Assembly: GCF_000717915.1 (NCBI RefSeq)
Contig: NZ_JOCX01000002.1
Coordinates: 310,001 to 374,000 of the forward strand
DNA: 64,000 bases
DNA from: Streptomyces sp. NRRL S-244
GTDB lineage: Bacteria > Actinomycetota > Actinomycetes > Streptomycetales > Streptomycetaceae
Reading direction: 5' to 3'
This document shows positions 42,801 through 51,209 of the stretch, piece by piece; the stretch's first letter is position 1, and every line of letters begins with the position of its first letter. Position numbers and translations under genes: made by a program. Below the pieces are notes generated by a model. The model saw only the letters and a list, made by a program, of their open reading frames with translations. It was not told where the DNA came from and searched no databases.

Positions 42801-44404
42801 CGCTCCGCCTCGGCGCGGGTCCGCTCCAGCGTCTCCTCGGCCTGCTTGCGCAGGGTGGTGGCCCGCTCGACGGCCTCGGCGCGGACCCGCTCGCTCTCGG
42901 CGCTCGCCCCGCCGCGCAGCTCGTCCGCGTCCGACTTGGCCTTGCCCAGCAGTTCCTCGGCGGTCCGGGCCGCCTCCTCGATCTGCTGGACGGCCTCGCG
43001 GCGCGCCTCGCCGCGGATCCGCTCGCCCTCGGCGACGGCCTCCGCGCGCAGCTGCTCGGCCTCGCCGCGCAGCCGCCGGGCCTCCTCCTGGAGTTCGACG
43101 GTCCGGGCCCGGTACTCCTCGGTGTCGTCCTTCGCGGCGCCCTTGAGCTCATCGGCGGTGGTGGCCGCCTGGACGCGCAGCCGCTCCGCCTCGGACTCGG
43201 CCTCGCGGCGGATCCGCTCGGCCTCCTCGGACGCGGCGCGGGTGGTGGCCCGCGCGTCCTCCGAGGCCTTGTTCAGTACGTCCTCGGCGGTGCGGGCCGC
43301 CTTCGCCAGCTGGGCGGCCGTGTCCTCGGCCGCCGCAGCGCGGGCCTGCTCCGCGGCCTCCGCGCGCAGCCGCTCGACGCCGGCGCGGGCGTCGGCGAGG
43401 GTCTGCTCGGCCTCGGCCTTGAGGACCTCGGCCTCCTTGGTGGCCTCGCCGACCAGCCGGGCCACCTGCTCCTTGGCCGTGCGGGTGCGCTGCTCGTTCA
43501 CCGACTCCGCGGAGGCGAGCTGGCGGGCGGAGCTCTCCTTGGCCTCCGCGAGGAGCTTCTCGGCCTCGGCACGCGCGGTGCGCAGGGCGCCGTCGGCCTC
43601 CTGGACCCGCTGCTCGGCCACCCGGCCGAGGTCGAGGGTCTGCTGCCGGGTCTGCTCGGCCTCGGCGGTGGTGCTGCTGCGCAGCCGCTCGGCGTGCTCG
43701 GTGGCCTCCTGGGCCTGCGCGGAGGCGGCGGTCAGCAGCCGCTCGGCCTCCTTGCGCGCACGCAGCAGGGTCGCCTCGGTCTCCGCGCGGGCGGCCTCGG
43801 CGTCGGCGGTCAGCCGGCGGCGGGTCTCCTCCGCGACGCGGGCGGCCTCGGCGCGGGCCGCGTTCAGGGACTGCTCGGCCTCGGCGCGGGACTCGTCCAT
43901 GAGCCGGCGGGCCTGGGACTCCGTACGGGCGCGCAGCTGCTCGGCCCAGGCCACGTTCTCGTTGACGTGCGCCTCGACGGTCTGGCGGCGCTCGTTGAGC
44001 TCCTGGTCCAGGCGCTGGCGGCGGTTGACGGCCTCGGCGTGCAGCTCGGCCTGCAGGCGCGCCTGGTGCTCGGCGTGCTCCTGGAGGATGCGCTGGGTCT
44101 GCGCCCGGGCGTCGCGCAGCTCGCGCTCGGCGTCCGAGCGCATCTGGTCGGCCTGGATCTGGGCATTGCGCAGCAGCTGCTCCGCCTGGTAGCCCATGTC
44201 CGCGCTGTCGTAGGCGGGGCGGGACGCCAGATTGCGGCGTACCTCGTGGAGCTTGGCGCGCAGCACCTCGACTTGATAGCCGAGGTCTTCGGCGTGCTGG
44301 ACGGCCTTCCCGCGCTCCTTCTTCAGCCGCTCCATCTCGGCTTCGAAGCGCGAGAGATGGTCGGCTTCAGCCTGATGGCTCTCCTGGCTTTCGTAGCCCC
44401 GCAC
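39869..44404 (-). CDS. scy: Polarity scaffold protein Scy
   Basis: Scy organises tip growth in Streptomyces by gathering DivIVA, FilP and ParA at hyphal tips. The 1511-residue product is almost entirely coiled coil. It begins RGYESQESHQAEADHLSRFEA-like with LKKERGKAVQHAEDLGYQVEVLRAKLHEVRR (read in two parts), shifts to long Ala/Glu/Arg repeats such as AAEQADRLITEAASEA, and ends with a Gly/Lys-rich tail. S. coelicolor Scy has about 1326 residues, so this one is longer. GTG 44404 (VRGYESQ) matches the known N terminus; the frame is open to 44560. No hydrophobic segment is present. Confidence 0.92.
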   Translation of the reverse strand: MRGYESQESHQAEADHLSRFEAEMERLKKERGKAVQHAEDLGYQVEVLRAKLHEVRRNLASRPAYDSADMGYQAEQLLRNAQIQADQMRSDAERELRDARAQTQRILQEHAEHQARLQAELHAEAVNRRQRLDQELNERRQTVEAHVNENVAWAEQLRARTESQARRLMDESRAEAEQSLNAARAEAARVAEETRRRLTADAEAARAETEATLLRARKEAERLLTAASAQAQEATEHAERLRSSTTAEAEQTRQQTLDLGRVAEQRVQEADGALRTARAEAEKLLAEAKESSARQLASAESVNEQRTRTAKEQVARLVGEATKEAEVLKAEAEQTLADARAGVERLRAEAAEQARAAAAEDTAAQLAKAARTAEDVLNKASEDARATTRAASEEAERIRREAESEAERLRVQAATTADELKGAAKDDTEEYRARTVELQEEARRLRGEAEQLRAEAVAEGERIRGEARREAVQQIEEAARTAEELLGKAKSDADELRGGASAESERVRAEAVERATTLRKQAEETLERTRAEAERLRGEAEEQAESVRAEADAAARARREETEQALAAKRAEADEELVRLHSEAESRLGTAEQTLRDARGAAENIRRETAEEADRLRAESAERIRTLQAQSEAEADQLRTDAADDAGRTRAEAEQVAVRLRSEAESEAERVRSEAKETANRLRAEAKAAAERVAAEAAEALAAAQEEAARRRREAEETLASARTDADSERAQAREQSEELLASARKRSEEAQAEAARLTEEAERRAAELVSAAEATAQQVRDSVAGLREEAEEEITGLRSAAEHAAERTKTEAEEEAARVRADAYDERERATEDANRIRSEARAETDAAKALAERTVGEAIAEAEQLRGDTAEYAQRLRTEATDALAAAERDASRTRADARNDANRIRGEAAEALESSRAEGGRIVTEATAEAKRLTDEAEAANAVTVGEAAAEAERLTTEATEAADATRAEAADTLDEARSEANRLRTEAAEQADRLITEAASEADKLTSETRAANEATVGEATAKAERLTRQASDMLAAAERDAARVLVDARNEGDRLVDETRAANEATVGEAAAEAERLRAEAARTLDDARAEGGRIIGEATAEADRVTVAANETLASAERESEQTLDDARAEAGRLRGEAAEQADRLITEAASEAEKLTEQTRRDNERTVGEAQAEAERLRAEASEALASAQEHATRTRSEAERVKAEAATEAERTRTEARAESERLLDEAREAANKRRSEAAEQVDRLITEAASEADILTNDAQAQALAATTAAEEQADAMVDAARKEAARISSEATVEGNSLVEKARTDADELLVGARSDAAAIRERAEELRSRVEGEVEELHERARRESAEQMKSAGERVDKLVRAATEQSVEAEAKAKALVSDASSEASKVRIAAVRKAEALLKEAEQKKAELARVAEKALAEAQAEAERLVDEGRRELEVLVRRREDIQAEISRVQDVLEALESFEAPSGGGKPAVGGQGAGGVKAGAAAGSTRSGGKASEG
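40623..41437 (-). repeat. 51-codon periodic repeats inside scy
   Basis: The block encoding AAEQ(A/V)DRLITEAASEA occurs at about 40623, 40929 and 41388 (plus-strand ends). The spacings are 306 and 459 bases, exactly 2 and 3 times 153, that is 51 codons. This equals the 51-residue hendecad-based repeat described for Scy. Confidence 0.85.
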
Positions 44405-44595
44405 AGCGCGGTCCCATCCGTCCCCTGGTCGCAAGCTCACTCCCAATTGAGCATCGCTCGCCCGCTGAACGACGCCCCCGGGGAATGGTGTCAGATACCG
44501 GGGCAGGGGTTCGGGCCCCGACCCCGTCTCCGCACCGAACCCCGGCCGAGCCATGGCCACTCTACCGGCCGGGGAATCGGGCCATCAGTGGTCCG

Positions 44596-45024
44596 TCAGT
44601 GGTCGGGGTTCGAAGTGACCAGTTCGGTGAGGACTCCGTGGCAGTCCTTGGGGTGCAGGAAGGTGATGGAGGAGCCCATCGAGCCCGTGCGGGGCTGGTC
44701 GTAGAGGACCCGGACGCCCTTGCCGCGGATGGCCTCCGAGTCGCCGAGGACGTCCTCGGTGCCGAAGGCGATGTGGTGCACGCCCTCGCCGTTCTTGGCC
44801 AGCCACTTGCCCACCGCGGAGTCCTCGCGGGTGGGTTCGAGGAGCTGGAGGTAGGAGGCGCCGCCGTCGGAGGTCCCGTTGATCTTGAGCATGGCCTCGC
44901 GGACGCCCTGCTCCTCGTTGACCTCGGAGTGGAACACCTCGAATCCGTACGTGGCACGGTAGAACTCGACAGTCTTGTCCAGGTCGAAGCAGGCGATCCC
45001 GATGTGGTCGATTCTTGTCAGCAT
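44596..45024 (-). CDS. mce: Methylmalonyl-CoA epimerase
   Basis: This enzyme interconverts the (2S) and (2R) forms of methylmalonyl-CoA between propionyl-CoA carboxylase and the mutase. The 142-residue vicinal-oxygen-chelate product has metal ligands in LTRIDHIGIACFDLD (His), LQLLEPT and VHHIAFGTEDV (His) and a final Glu in HGVLTELV. The length is typical. ATG 45024 opens it; no strong ribosome site is visible. It is divergent from the thiolase gene with a 136-base gap. Confidence 0.9.
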   Translation of the reverse strand: MLTRIDHIGIACFDLDKTVEFYRATYGFEVFHSEVNEEQGVREAMLKINGTSDGGASYLQLLEPTREDSAVGKWLAKNGEGVHHIAFGTEDVLGDSEAIRGKGVRVLYDQPRTGSMGSSITFLHPKDCHGVLTELVTSNPDH

Positions 45025-45160
45025 GGGACCAGTGCACCGCTGCGGAGGGCGGTCACGCAACGTGCCAGCGATCACACCGACTGCCCGGTGACGGCGCGGG
45101 TACCGCTCAGTACATTCATGTAAACCCTCGTTCACCCTCATCTTCAAGGGGCTGTGCTCC

Positions 45161-46363
45161 ATGTCCGGAACGAACAACACCACGTCAGTGATCGTCGCCG
45201 GGGCCCGCACCCCCATGGGGCGGCTGCTCGGCTCGCTGAAGTCCTTCTCGGGTGCCGACCTCGGCGGGTTCGCCATCAAGTCCGCGCTGGAGCGGGCCGG
45301 CATCACCGGTGACCAGGTGCAATACGTGATCATGGGCCAGGTGCTGCAGGCCGGCGCGGGCCAGATCCCCGCGCGCCAGGCGGCGGTCAAGGGCGGCATC
45401 CCCATGAACGTCCCGGCGCTCACGATCAACAAGGTGTGCCTCTCCGGCCTCGACGCGATCGCTCTGGCCGACCAGCTCATCCGCGCGGGCGAGTTCGACA
45501 TCGTGGTCGCGGGCGGCCAGGAGTCCATGACCAACGCCCCGCACCTGCTGCCGAAGTCCCGAGAGGGCTTCAAGTACGGCGCGATCGAGATGCTGGACGC
45601 GATGGCCTACGACGGCCTCACCGACGCCTTCGAGCACATCGCGATGGGCGAGTCCACCGAGAAGCACAACACCCGCCTGGGCATCGAGCGCGCCCCGCAG
45701 GACGAGTTCGCCGCCGCCTCGCACCAGCGGGCCGCCGCCGCGCAGAAGAACGGCGTCTTCGAGGCCGAGATCACCCCGGTCGAGATCCCGCAGCGCAAGG
45801 GCGAGCCGGTCCTCTTCTCCCAGGACGAGGGCATCCGCCCGGAGACCACGGTCGAGTCCCTCGGCAAGCTGCGCCCCGCCTTCGCCAAGGACGGCACGAT
45901 CACGGCCGGCACCTCCTCGCAGATCTCCGACGGCGCCGCCGCCGTGGTCGTGATGAGCAAGGCGAAGGCCGAGGAGCTGGGTCTGGAGTGGATCGCCGAG
46001 ATCGGCGCCCACGGAAACGTGGCCGGTCCCGACAACTCGCTCCAGTCGCAGCCGTCGAACGCGATCCTGCACGCCCTGAAGAAGGACGGCCTCCAGGTCT
46101 CCGACCTGGACCTCATCGAGATCAACGAGGCCTTCGCGGCGGTCGCCGTGCAGTCAATGAAGGACCTGGGCGTGACCCCGGAAAGGGTGAACGTCAACGG
46201 TGGCGCCATTGCCCTGGGCCACCCGATCGGCATGTCCGGCGCCCGCGTGGTGCTGCACCTGGCGCTGGAGCTGGCGCGCCGCGGCGGCGGGGTCGGCGCG
46301 GCCGCGCTGTGCGGCGGCGGCGGCCAGGGCGACGCCCTGATCGTCCGGGTCCCGAAGAAGTAG
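45161..46363 (+). CDS. Acetyl-CoA acetyltransferase (thiolase)
   Basis: This thiolase condenses two acetyl-CoA to acetoacetyl-CoA, or cleaves it. The 400-residue product has the nucleophile Cys in [14 protein letters not shown] near residue 91, [13 protein letters not shown], and the C-terminal [19 protein letters not shown] (His near 358) and [12 protein letters not shown] (Cys near 390). ATG 45161 follows AAGGGGC. It is followed by meaB at 71 bases on the same strand. M. tuberculosis also has an mce-thiolase pair here. Confidence 0.93.
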   Translation: MSGTNNTTSVIVAGARTPMGRLLGSLKSFSGADLGGFAIKSALERAGITGDQVQYVIMGQVLQAGAGQIPARQAAVKGGIPMNVPALTINKVCLSGLDAIALADQLIRAGEFDIVVAGGQESMTNAPHLLPKSREGFKYGAIEMLDAMAYDGLTDAFEHIAMGESTEKHNTRLGIERAPQDEFAAASHQRAAAAQKNGVFEAEITPVEIPQRKGEPVLFSQDEGIRPETTVESLGKLRPAFAKDGTITAGTSSQISDGAAAVVVMSKAKAEELGLEWIAEIGAHGNVAGPDNSLQSQPSNAILHALKKDGLQVSDLDLIEINEAFAAVAVQSMKDLGVTPERVNVNGGAIALGHPIGMSGARVVLHLALELARRGGGVGAAALCGGGGQGDALIVRVPKK

Positions 46364-46373
46364 GACCGCCGCC

Positions 46374-46409
46374 CCGTACCCGAAGCCGTACCCGAATCCG
46401 TACCCGCAG
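46374..46409. repeat. 12-bp tandem repeat before meaB
   Basis: CCGTACCCGAAG, CCGTACCCGAAT and CCGTACCCGCAG lie in a row between the thiolase stop and the meaB ribosome site (GAGGAGC). It is a short slippage repeat with no known role. Confidence 0.8.
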
Positions 46410-46433
46410 CGAGAACCGAGGAGCGCAGCACGT

Positions 46434-47393
46434 ATGACGGTGGACGTCCCCCAGCTGGTGGCCCAGGCGCGTGAGGGCAGGCCGAGAGCGGTGGCCCGGC
46501 TGATCTCGCTGGTCGAGGGGGCGTCCCCGCAGCTGCGCGAGGTGATGGCGGCCCTGGCCCCGCTGACGGGCGGGGCATACGTGGTGGGCCTGACCGGCTC
46601 CCCGGGCGTGGGCAAGTCCACGTCCACCTCGGCGCTGGTCTCCGCGTACCGCAAGGCCGGCAAGCGGGTCGGCGTCCTCGCCGTCGACCCGTCCTCGCCG
46701 TTCTCCGGCGGTGCGCTGCTCGGCGACCGGGTCCGGATGTCGGACCACGCCTCCGACCCGGGGGTCTACATCCGCTCCATGGCCACCCGCGGCCACCTGG
46801 GCGGCCTGGCCTGGGCCGCCCCGCAGGCGATCCGGGTGCTGGACGCGGCCGGCTGCGAGGTGATCCTGGTCGAGACGGTCGGGGTCGGGCAGTCGGAGGT
46901 GGAGATCGCCTCGCAGGCCGACACCTCGGTGGTGCTGCTGGCCCCCGGGATGGGCGACGGGATCCAGGCCGCGAAGGCGGGAATCCTGGAGATCGGCGAC
47001 GTGTACGTGGTGAACAAGGCGGACCGGGACGGTGCCGACGCCACCGCCCGGGAGCTCAACCACATGCTGGGCCTCGGGGAGTCCCGGGGCGCGGGCGACT
47101 GGCGGCCACCGATCGTCAAGACGGTCGCGGCGCGCGGCCAGGGCATCGACGAGCTGGTCGAGGCCCTGGAGAAGCACCGGGCGTGGATGGACGAGCGCGG
47201 GGTGCTGGCCGAGCGGCGTACGGCCCGGGCCGCGCGCGAGGTGGAGACCATCGCGGTGACGGCCCTGCGGGCCCGGATGGCGGACGTGCGCGGGGACGCG
47301 CACCTCGACGCCCTCGCGGCCCGGGTCGCGGCCGGCGAGCTGGATCCGTACGCGGCGGCGGACACCCTGCTGGCGACGCTGACGGAGGCCTGA
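46434..47393 (+). CDS. meaB: GTPase MeaB, chaperone of B12-dependent mutase
   Basis: MeaB-type G3E GTPases gate cofactor loading and protect adenosylcobalamin mutases from inactivation. The 319-residue product has Walker A GSPGVGKSTSTSALV near residue 54, the Mg/switch region VDPSSPFSGGALLGDRVRM, ETVGVGQSE (switch II) and NKAD for base recognition. It ends with a dimerisation arm. ATG 46434 follows GAGGAGC. A mutase partner, icmA, is 14 kb downstream. Confidence 0.93.
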   Translation: MTVDVPQLVAQAREGRPRAVARLISLVEGASPQLREVMAALAPLTGGAYVVGLTGSPGVGKSTSTSALVSAYRKAGKRVGVLAVDPSSPFSGGALLGDRVRMSDHASDPGVYIRSMATRGHLGGLAWAAPQAIRVLDAAGCEVILVETVGVGQSEVEIASQADTSVVLLAPGMGDGIQAAKAGILEIGDVYVVNKADRDGADATARELNHMLGLGESRGAGDWRPPIVKTVAARGQGIDELVEALEKHRAWMDERGVLAERRTARAAREVETIAVTALRARMADVRGDAHLDALAARVAAGELDPYAAADTLLATLTEA

Positions 47394-47415
47394 GCGGCCG
47401 TACGGCGTACGTACG

Positions 47416-47453
47416 CGAGAGCCGCGCCCCGTTCCTGCGGGGCGCGGCTCTCG
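47416..47453. terminator. Bidirectional terminator
   Basis: CGAGAGCCGCGCCCCG (47416-47431) and its exact complement (47438-47453) form a 16-bp stem with loop TTCCTG between the convergent meaB and bL37 genes. Confidence 0.88.
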
Positions 47454-47473
47454 TACGTCTGCGGACGGACCGG

Positions 47474-47548
47474 TCAGGCGTTGGGACGCTTGCCGTGGTT
47501 CGCCTTCTTCTTCTTGCGTGCTCGCTTCTTGTTGCCGCGCTTGGCCAT
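47474..47548 (-). CDS. 24-residue ribosomal protein bL37
   Basis: This is a very short gene of 25 codons. The product starts MAKRGNKKRARKKKK and ends ANHGKRPNA; half its residues are Lys or Arg. It closely resembles bL37, a 24-residue large-subunit protein first seen in mycobacterial ribosome structures. ATG 47548 follows GAGGGAGTGGCGTC, a good ribosome site. A strong terminator lies downstream at 47416. Its size makes it easy to miss in annotation. The match is from memory of the mycobacterial protein, but length, start MAKRG and end NHGKRPNA agree well. Confidence 0.85.
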   Translation of the reverse strand: MAKRGNKKRARKKKKANHGKRPNA

Positions 47549-47642
47549 GACGCCACTCCCTCGAAGATCGGGGTAATCCGGGCGCTCGCCAGTCTAGGGG
47601 CGCCCGATCCGGTCCGCACGGGAACCCGCGGACCGGCGCGTG

Positions 47643-48218
47643 TCAGTTGTCGTCGTCGTTGCCATCGCCGTCCGAGTCCGATGTGGACACCGTCGCCTTG
47701 CCCGAGGTGGCGTCGACGTGGACGTTGGTGGTCTTGTCACCGGACTTGACCTCGACGTTCCAGTAGCGGGAGCCGTTGTCGTCATCGTCGTCCCATTCCA
47801 CGGACGAGACCTGCCCGGAATGGGCGGCGACGGCCGCCTTCATCGCCTGGAGGGCGGTGACCTTCGCGGCGACCACCGCCTTGTTCCCGCCGTCGTCGTC
47901 GCTGTTGTCGTCCGCATTCTCGGTGAACACCTTGCCGCTGCGGGTGTCGACCGTCAGCTCCGCGTGCTTGCCGTTCTTGGCGATGACGTCGACGTGCCAG
48001 ACGGCGCCGTCCTTGTCGAGGGACTCCACGACACCGGGGTACTTCTTCAGCGCCGCGGCGACCGCGCCCGCGGCGTCCACGTCGGCGCGGGCCGGGGCGG
48101 CCGCGGGGGCGGTTCTCGCCGCGTCGGCCGTGTGCGCGGCGGCGGCCACCGCCGGGCCCCCGGCCAGCAGGACCACGGCCGCGGCCGTGGAAACGTACGC
48201 CTTGTGCTTGCCGTGCAT
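47643..48218 (-). CDS. Secreted PepSY-domain protein
   Basis: The 191-residue product has a signal peptide (AYVSTAAAVVLLAGGPAVAAAAH, cut into AYVSTAAAVVLLAGG and PAVAAAA) and two PepSY domains: about 55-105 (AALKKYPGVVESLDKD, VDTRSGKVF) and about 120-180 (QAMKAAVAAHSGQVSSVEWD, VDATSGKATV). It ends in an Asp/Asn-rich tail. PepSY domains are often peptidase inhibitors or envelope sensors; the role here is unknown. ATG 48218 follows GAGGAGG. Upstream is a MarR regulator on the same strand. Confidence 0.85.
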   Translation of the reverse strand: MHGKHKAYVSTAAAVVLLAGGPAVAAAAHTADAARTAPAAAPARADVDAAGAVAAALKKYPGVVESLDKDGAVWHVDVIAKNGKHAELTVDTRSGKVFTENADDNSDDDGGNKAVVAAKVTALQAMKAAVAAHSGQVSSVEWDDDDDNGSRYWNVEVKSGDKTTNVHVDATSGKATVSTSDSDGDGNDDDN

Positions 48219-48379
48219 GGCTGACCTCCTCTGGCCGGCCATGCGCTTACGGTTGCTCGGCGGGCGGCCGGCGAGCGAGCGTTACCACTCATTCTCGGGG
48301 CCGCCGCCCGGGTCGGCACCCCGGACCGGGCGCCGTCCGGGCGGTCCCGGGCCGGCCGTGGGCCGGTCCAGGTCCGGTG

Positions 48380-48865
48380 TCAGGCCTTGCCGCGCTGGTC
48401 CCGCAGGTGCGTCGCGACCGGCTCCAGCGAGGCGCGCAGCGCCGCCAGGGCCTCCGGCGGCAGCAGGTCGATGAAGTGCCGTCGGACGGACGCCACGTGG
48501 TGCGGGGCGACCTTCCGCATGAGCTCCATGCCCTCGTCGGTCAGGACGGCGTACAGCCCCCGGCGGTCGGACTCGCAGTTCACCCGGACGACCAGGCCCG
48601 CGGTCTCCATGCGGGTGATCTGGTGGGACAGCCGGCTCTTGGACTGGAGCGTCGACGTCGCGAGATCGCTCATCCGCATCCGGTGGTCCTCCGACTCGGA
48701 GAGGTTCACCAGGATCTCGTAGTCGTTGTTGGTGAGTCCGAAGGGCTGGAGATCCTTTTCCAGCTGGTGCATCAGCAGCCGGCTGACGTCCAGATGGGTG
48801 CGCCAGGTGCACTGCTCGGCCTCGGTCAGCCAGCGTGTGGCCGTCTCGGTCTCCATGGTCTCCAT
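48380..48865 (-). CDS. MarR-family transcriptional regulator
   Basis: The 161-residue winged-helix product has the DNA-binding core NDYEILVNLSESEDHRMRMSDL-like segment and LQSKSRLSHQITRMETAGLV (recognition helix), then the wing ESDRRGLYAVLT. MarR dimers usually repress neighbouring genes and release DNA on binding a ligand or on oxidation. ATG 48865 is followed upstream by an A/T-rich stretch (48866-48905) with AACT-N10-AGTT, which may be its operator and promoter. It sits between the AIM24 operon and PepSY, all on the same strand. Confidence 0.87.
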   Translation of the reverse strand: METMETETATRWLTEAEQCTWRTHLDVSRLLMHQLEKDLQPFGLTNNDYEILVNLSESEDHRMRMSDLATSTLQSKSRLSHQITRMETAGLVVRVNCESDRRGLYAVLTDEGMELMRKVAPHHVASVRRHFIDLLPPEALAALRASLEPVATHLRDQRGKA

Positions 48866-48931
48866 GAATGAACTCTACCTAAGAAGTTGAATTACGTACA
48901 AAAAAGGGAAGTCAAAGATCAAGTCGACGGT

Positions 48932-49762
48932 CTACAGTCCGAGGCGCCGCTGGATGTCACCCAGCTGTCCCGGCATGCGCGGCACGCCCAGCTGCCCCAG
49001 CGGTCCCTGCTGCCCGTGGCCGCCGCCGTACCCGGCCCCGGGTACGCCCGCCGACTCCGCGCCGGCGCCGACGGCCCCGATCGCCTGCTCCGCCATCAGC
49101 ATCTCTGAGGACTGCAACAGCACCGTCCCGGCCCCGACGAACTCGAACTGGTGTTCCTCGCCGGAGCTGCCGCCGATGCCCGTCAGCGAGCGCAGCCCGC
49201 CGATGACGCCCGACATGTAGCCGTGATCGTAGTGGTGGCAGGGGGACGGGCAGTCCGCCCAGCCCACCAGTGCCTGCGGGTCCACACGCAGCGGCGGCTC
49301 CATGAACACCACCGGCCCGTTGGACGCCGCCACGAACTTCCCCGTTCCGATCAGGGTCAGGAACCCCGGCACGATCGACTGCTTGAGGGCGAGCGAGGGC
49401 TGGAAGGCCAGCAGGTTGCCCGACCGGATCGTCAGGTTCCCATTGTCCAGGTCGTACGAGTTCACGTCGAATGCCCGGTCGGCCAGCAGCATCTTGCCCT
49501 GGCCCTCGGCCACCACCCAGTCGGCGGCGTGCATCGGCGAGTGGAAGCTGGTGCGCAGCAGCCGGTCGAAGCGGCCGTTGCCGACGCCGTTGAACTCCAT
49601 GCGCCCGTAGTAGGCGATCATCTTGCCCTTCTGCAGGAACCACTGGCTCCCCTTGAGCTCCACGCAGAAGGTGTACGCGTTCACGTTGTCGTCGGAAGGC
49701 AGGGTGTGCGGGTCGAAGACCGTCGGGCCTCCCGGCCCGCCGATGACCGGACCAAAATTCAC
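48932..49762 (-). CDS. AIM24-family protein with extra Cys/His cluster
   Basis: This is the last of three coupled AIM24 (DUF124) paralogues, proteins of single-stranded beta-helix-like fold with no fixed function in bacteria. The 276-residue product is the longest. It has an N-terminal lead (GPVIGGPGGPTVFDPHTL), the AIM24 core (MIAYYGRMEFNGVG, VNSYDLDNGNLTIRSGNLLAF, RVDPQALVGW), an inserted WADCPSPCHHYDHGYM cluster that could bind a metal, and a Gly-rich tail. GTG 49762 overlaps the previous stop by four bases. Confidence 0.85.
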   Translation of the reverse strand: MNFGPVIGGPGGPTVFDPHTLPSDDNVNAYTFCVELKGSQWFLQKGKMIAYYGRMEFNGVGNGRFDRLLRTSFHSPMHAADWVVAEGQGKMLLADRAFDVNSYDLDNGNLTIRSGNLLAFQPSLALKQSIVPGFLTLIGTGKFVAASNGPVVFMEPPLRVDPQALVGWADCPSPCHHYDHGYMSGVIGGLRSLTGIGGSSGEEHQFEFVGAGTVLLQSSEMLMAEQAIGAVGAGAESAGVPGAGYGGGHGQQGPLGQLGVPRMPGQLGDIQRRLGL

Positions 49763-50409
49763 AGCTTCTCCTCCGAGGCCTGCACGTACACGGCTCCCTG
49801 GCCCGACAGCTCCAGCTGGAACGCCTCGCCCGAGCCGCGCCCCACCATGTCCCGCCAGCCGAGCGCGGTGGAGAGCTTGTTCCTGACGTCCCCGTGGTGG
49901 GCCACGTACGCCTGCGGGTCGACGTGGATCGGACGGTTCGGGGTGATGGGGAGCTCGATGACCCCGCCGTGGGCCATCACGGCGACCGAGCCGTGCCCCT
50001 TGAGGGTGGTGGTGAACAGGCCCTGGCCGGTCACCTGACCGCGGACCATGCCCATGACACCCCCCTGCGAGCCCATGAACATCGTGCCCTGCTGGAGCGT
50101 GCCGTCGAAGGCGAGCAGCCGGTCGGCCTCGACGTACAGGGTCTCGCCGGTCAGGTTGATCACCTGGATGTGGTGGCCGCCGTGGCCGAACATCACGGTG
50201 CCGCTGCCCTCGACCGTCATCAGCGGGGTCTGCTCGTTCGCCACGCGGCGCCCGATCATGCCCATCACCCCGCCCTGACCGCCGGTCAGGCTCGGGGTGA
50301 AGGAGACGTCGCCGCGGTACGCGAGCATCGCGCCGCGCTGGCTGAACATCCTCTGCCCCGGGATCACCTGGGCCTCGACCATCTTCGAGTTGATCTCGCG
50401 GAACGGCAT
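49759..50409 (-). CDS. AIM24-family protein (middle paralogue)
   Basis: The 216-residue AIM24-domain product starts [19 protein letters not shown]. It carries Gly-rich turns with GGVMGMIGRR and GGVMGMVRGQ, LYVEADRLLAF near residue 95 and HVDPQAYVAHHGDV near 165. It shows GEAFQLELSGQGAVYVQ near the C terminus, also present in the third paralogue. ATG 50409 overlaps the upstream stop by one base (TGATG). No signal peptide or membrane segment. Confidence 0.85.
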   Translation of the reverse strand: MPFREINSKMVEAQVIPGQRMFSQRGAMLAYRGDVSFTPSLTGGQGGVMGMIGRRVANEQTPLMTVEGSGTVMFGHGGHHIQVINLTGETLYVEADRLLAFDGTLQQGTMFMGSQGGVMGMVRGQVTGQGLFTTTLKGHGSVAVMAHGGVIELPITPNRPIHVDPQAYVAHHGDVRNKLSTALGWRDMVGRGSGEAFQLELSGQGAVYVQASEEKL

Positions 50410-51047
50410 CAGATGTCGCCCCCGATGGTGTTGCGCTCGCTGGGCTGCACGTAGACCAGGCCCTCGCCCTCGAAGCGGATCTGGAACGCCTCGCCCGAGC
50501 CCTCGCCGATCAGGGTGCGGAAGTTGATCCCCGACTGGAAGGACTGCTGGAGGTTCCCGGTGTGCGCGATGTACGCCCCCGGGTCGACGGAGAGCGGGTA
50601 CTGGCCACTGACGCGCAGCACCACCGCCGGGCCGTCGGACATGATCGCCGCCTGCCCGGAGCCCTCGACGGTGGTGGTGAACAGGCCGTTGCCCGTCGCC
50701 CCGCCGCGCAGGCCGGTGAAGGTGGTGCCGGTGCGCAGGCCGGCGTCGGTGCACAGGAGGTTGCTGGACTCCACGTACAGCTTCTCGCCGCGCAGGTTGA
50801 CCAGATTGATTTCGCTCGCGCGGTCGGCGAAGAAGCAGGTGCCGTGCCCCTGCACTTCCATCACGGTCATCTGTTCACCCGTCAGCCGACGGGTCACCAT
50901 GCCGCGCAAACCTTCGCCGCCGCCGGTCATCTTCTTGAAGGCCATCTGACCGTCGTACGCGACCATGGAGCCGTTTTTAGCTTTGACGGCATCCCCGGTC
51001 AGGTCGACGGCCAGCACCTTGCTGCCTTGGAGTCGGAACTGAGCCAC
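50409..51047 (-). CDS. AIM24-family protein (first paralogue)
   Basis: This is the first gene of the three-gene AIM24 operon. The 212-residue product starts [25 protein letters not shown] from GTG 51047. It has the family pattern [37 protein letters not shown] and [20 protein letters not shown]. No strong ribosome site is visible. It is divergent from the DUF3817 gene, with 162 bases between them. Close similarity among the three suggests local duplication and perhaps a mixed complex. Confidence 0.85.
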   Translation of the reverse strand: MAQFRLQGSKVLAVDLTGDAVKAKNGSMVAYDGQMAFKKMTGGGEGLRGMVTRRLTGEQMTVMEVQGHGTCFFADRASEINLVNLRGEKLYVESSNLLCTDAGLRTGTTFTGLRGGATGNGLFTTTVEGSGQAAIMSDGPAVVLRVSGQYPLSVDPGAYIAHTGNLQQSFQSGINFRTLIGEGSGEAFQIRFEGEGLVYVQPSERNTIGGDI

Positions 51048-51209
51048 GGGATGACGTTATCGGCAGCGGGCGAAGGCGAACAGGGCCCGGTGGCCGATAT
51101 CCGGCGACTGCGGCATCTCGCACACCTCGGACGGCGGCCCCGCCTCAAGATCGGGCAGGGCGGCTGAGAGACTGGAACGGACCCCCGGCCACCACCCCGA
51201 AGGTTCATC

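Noticed and set aside
39985..44166. Repeats in scy as transposon or phage tail-fibre signature
   Set aside because: The periodicity is 51 codons of coiled coil matching Scy; no transposase or phage genes are present in the window.
40358..44704. Very long plus-strand open frame opposite scy, Leu/Gly/Arg-rich
   Set aside because: It is the complement of the Ala/Glu/Arg repeats of scy; composition is that of a GC-rich shadow, with no ribosome site or domain.
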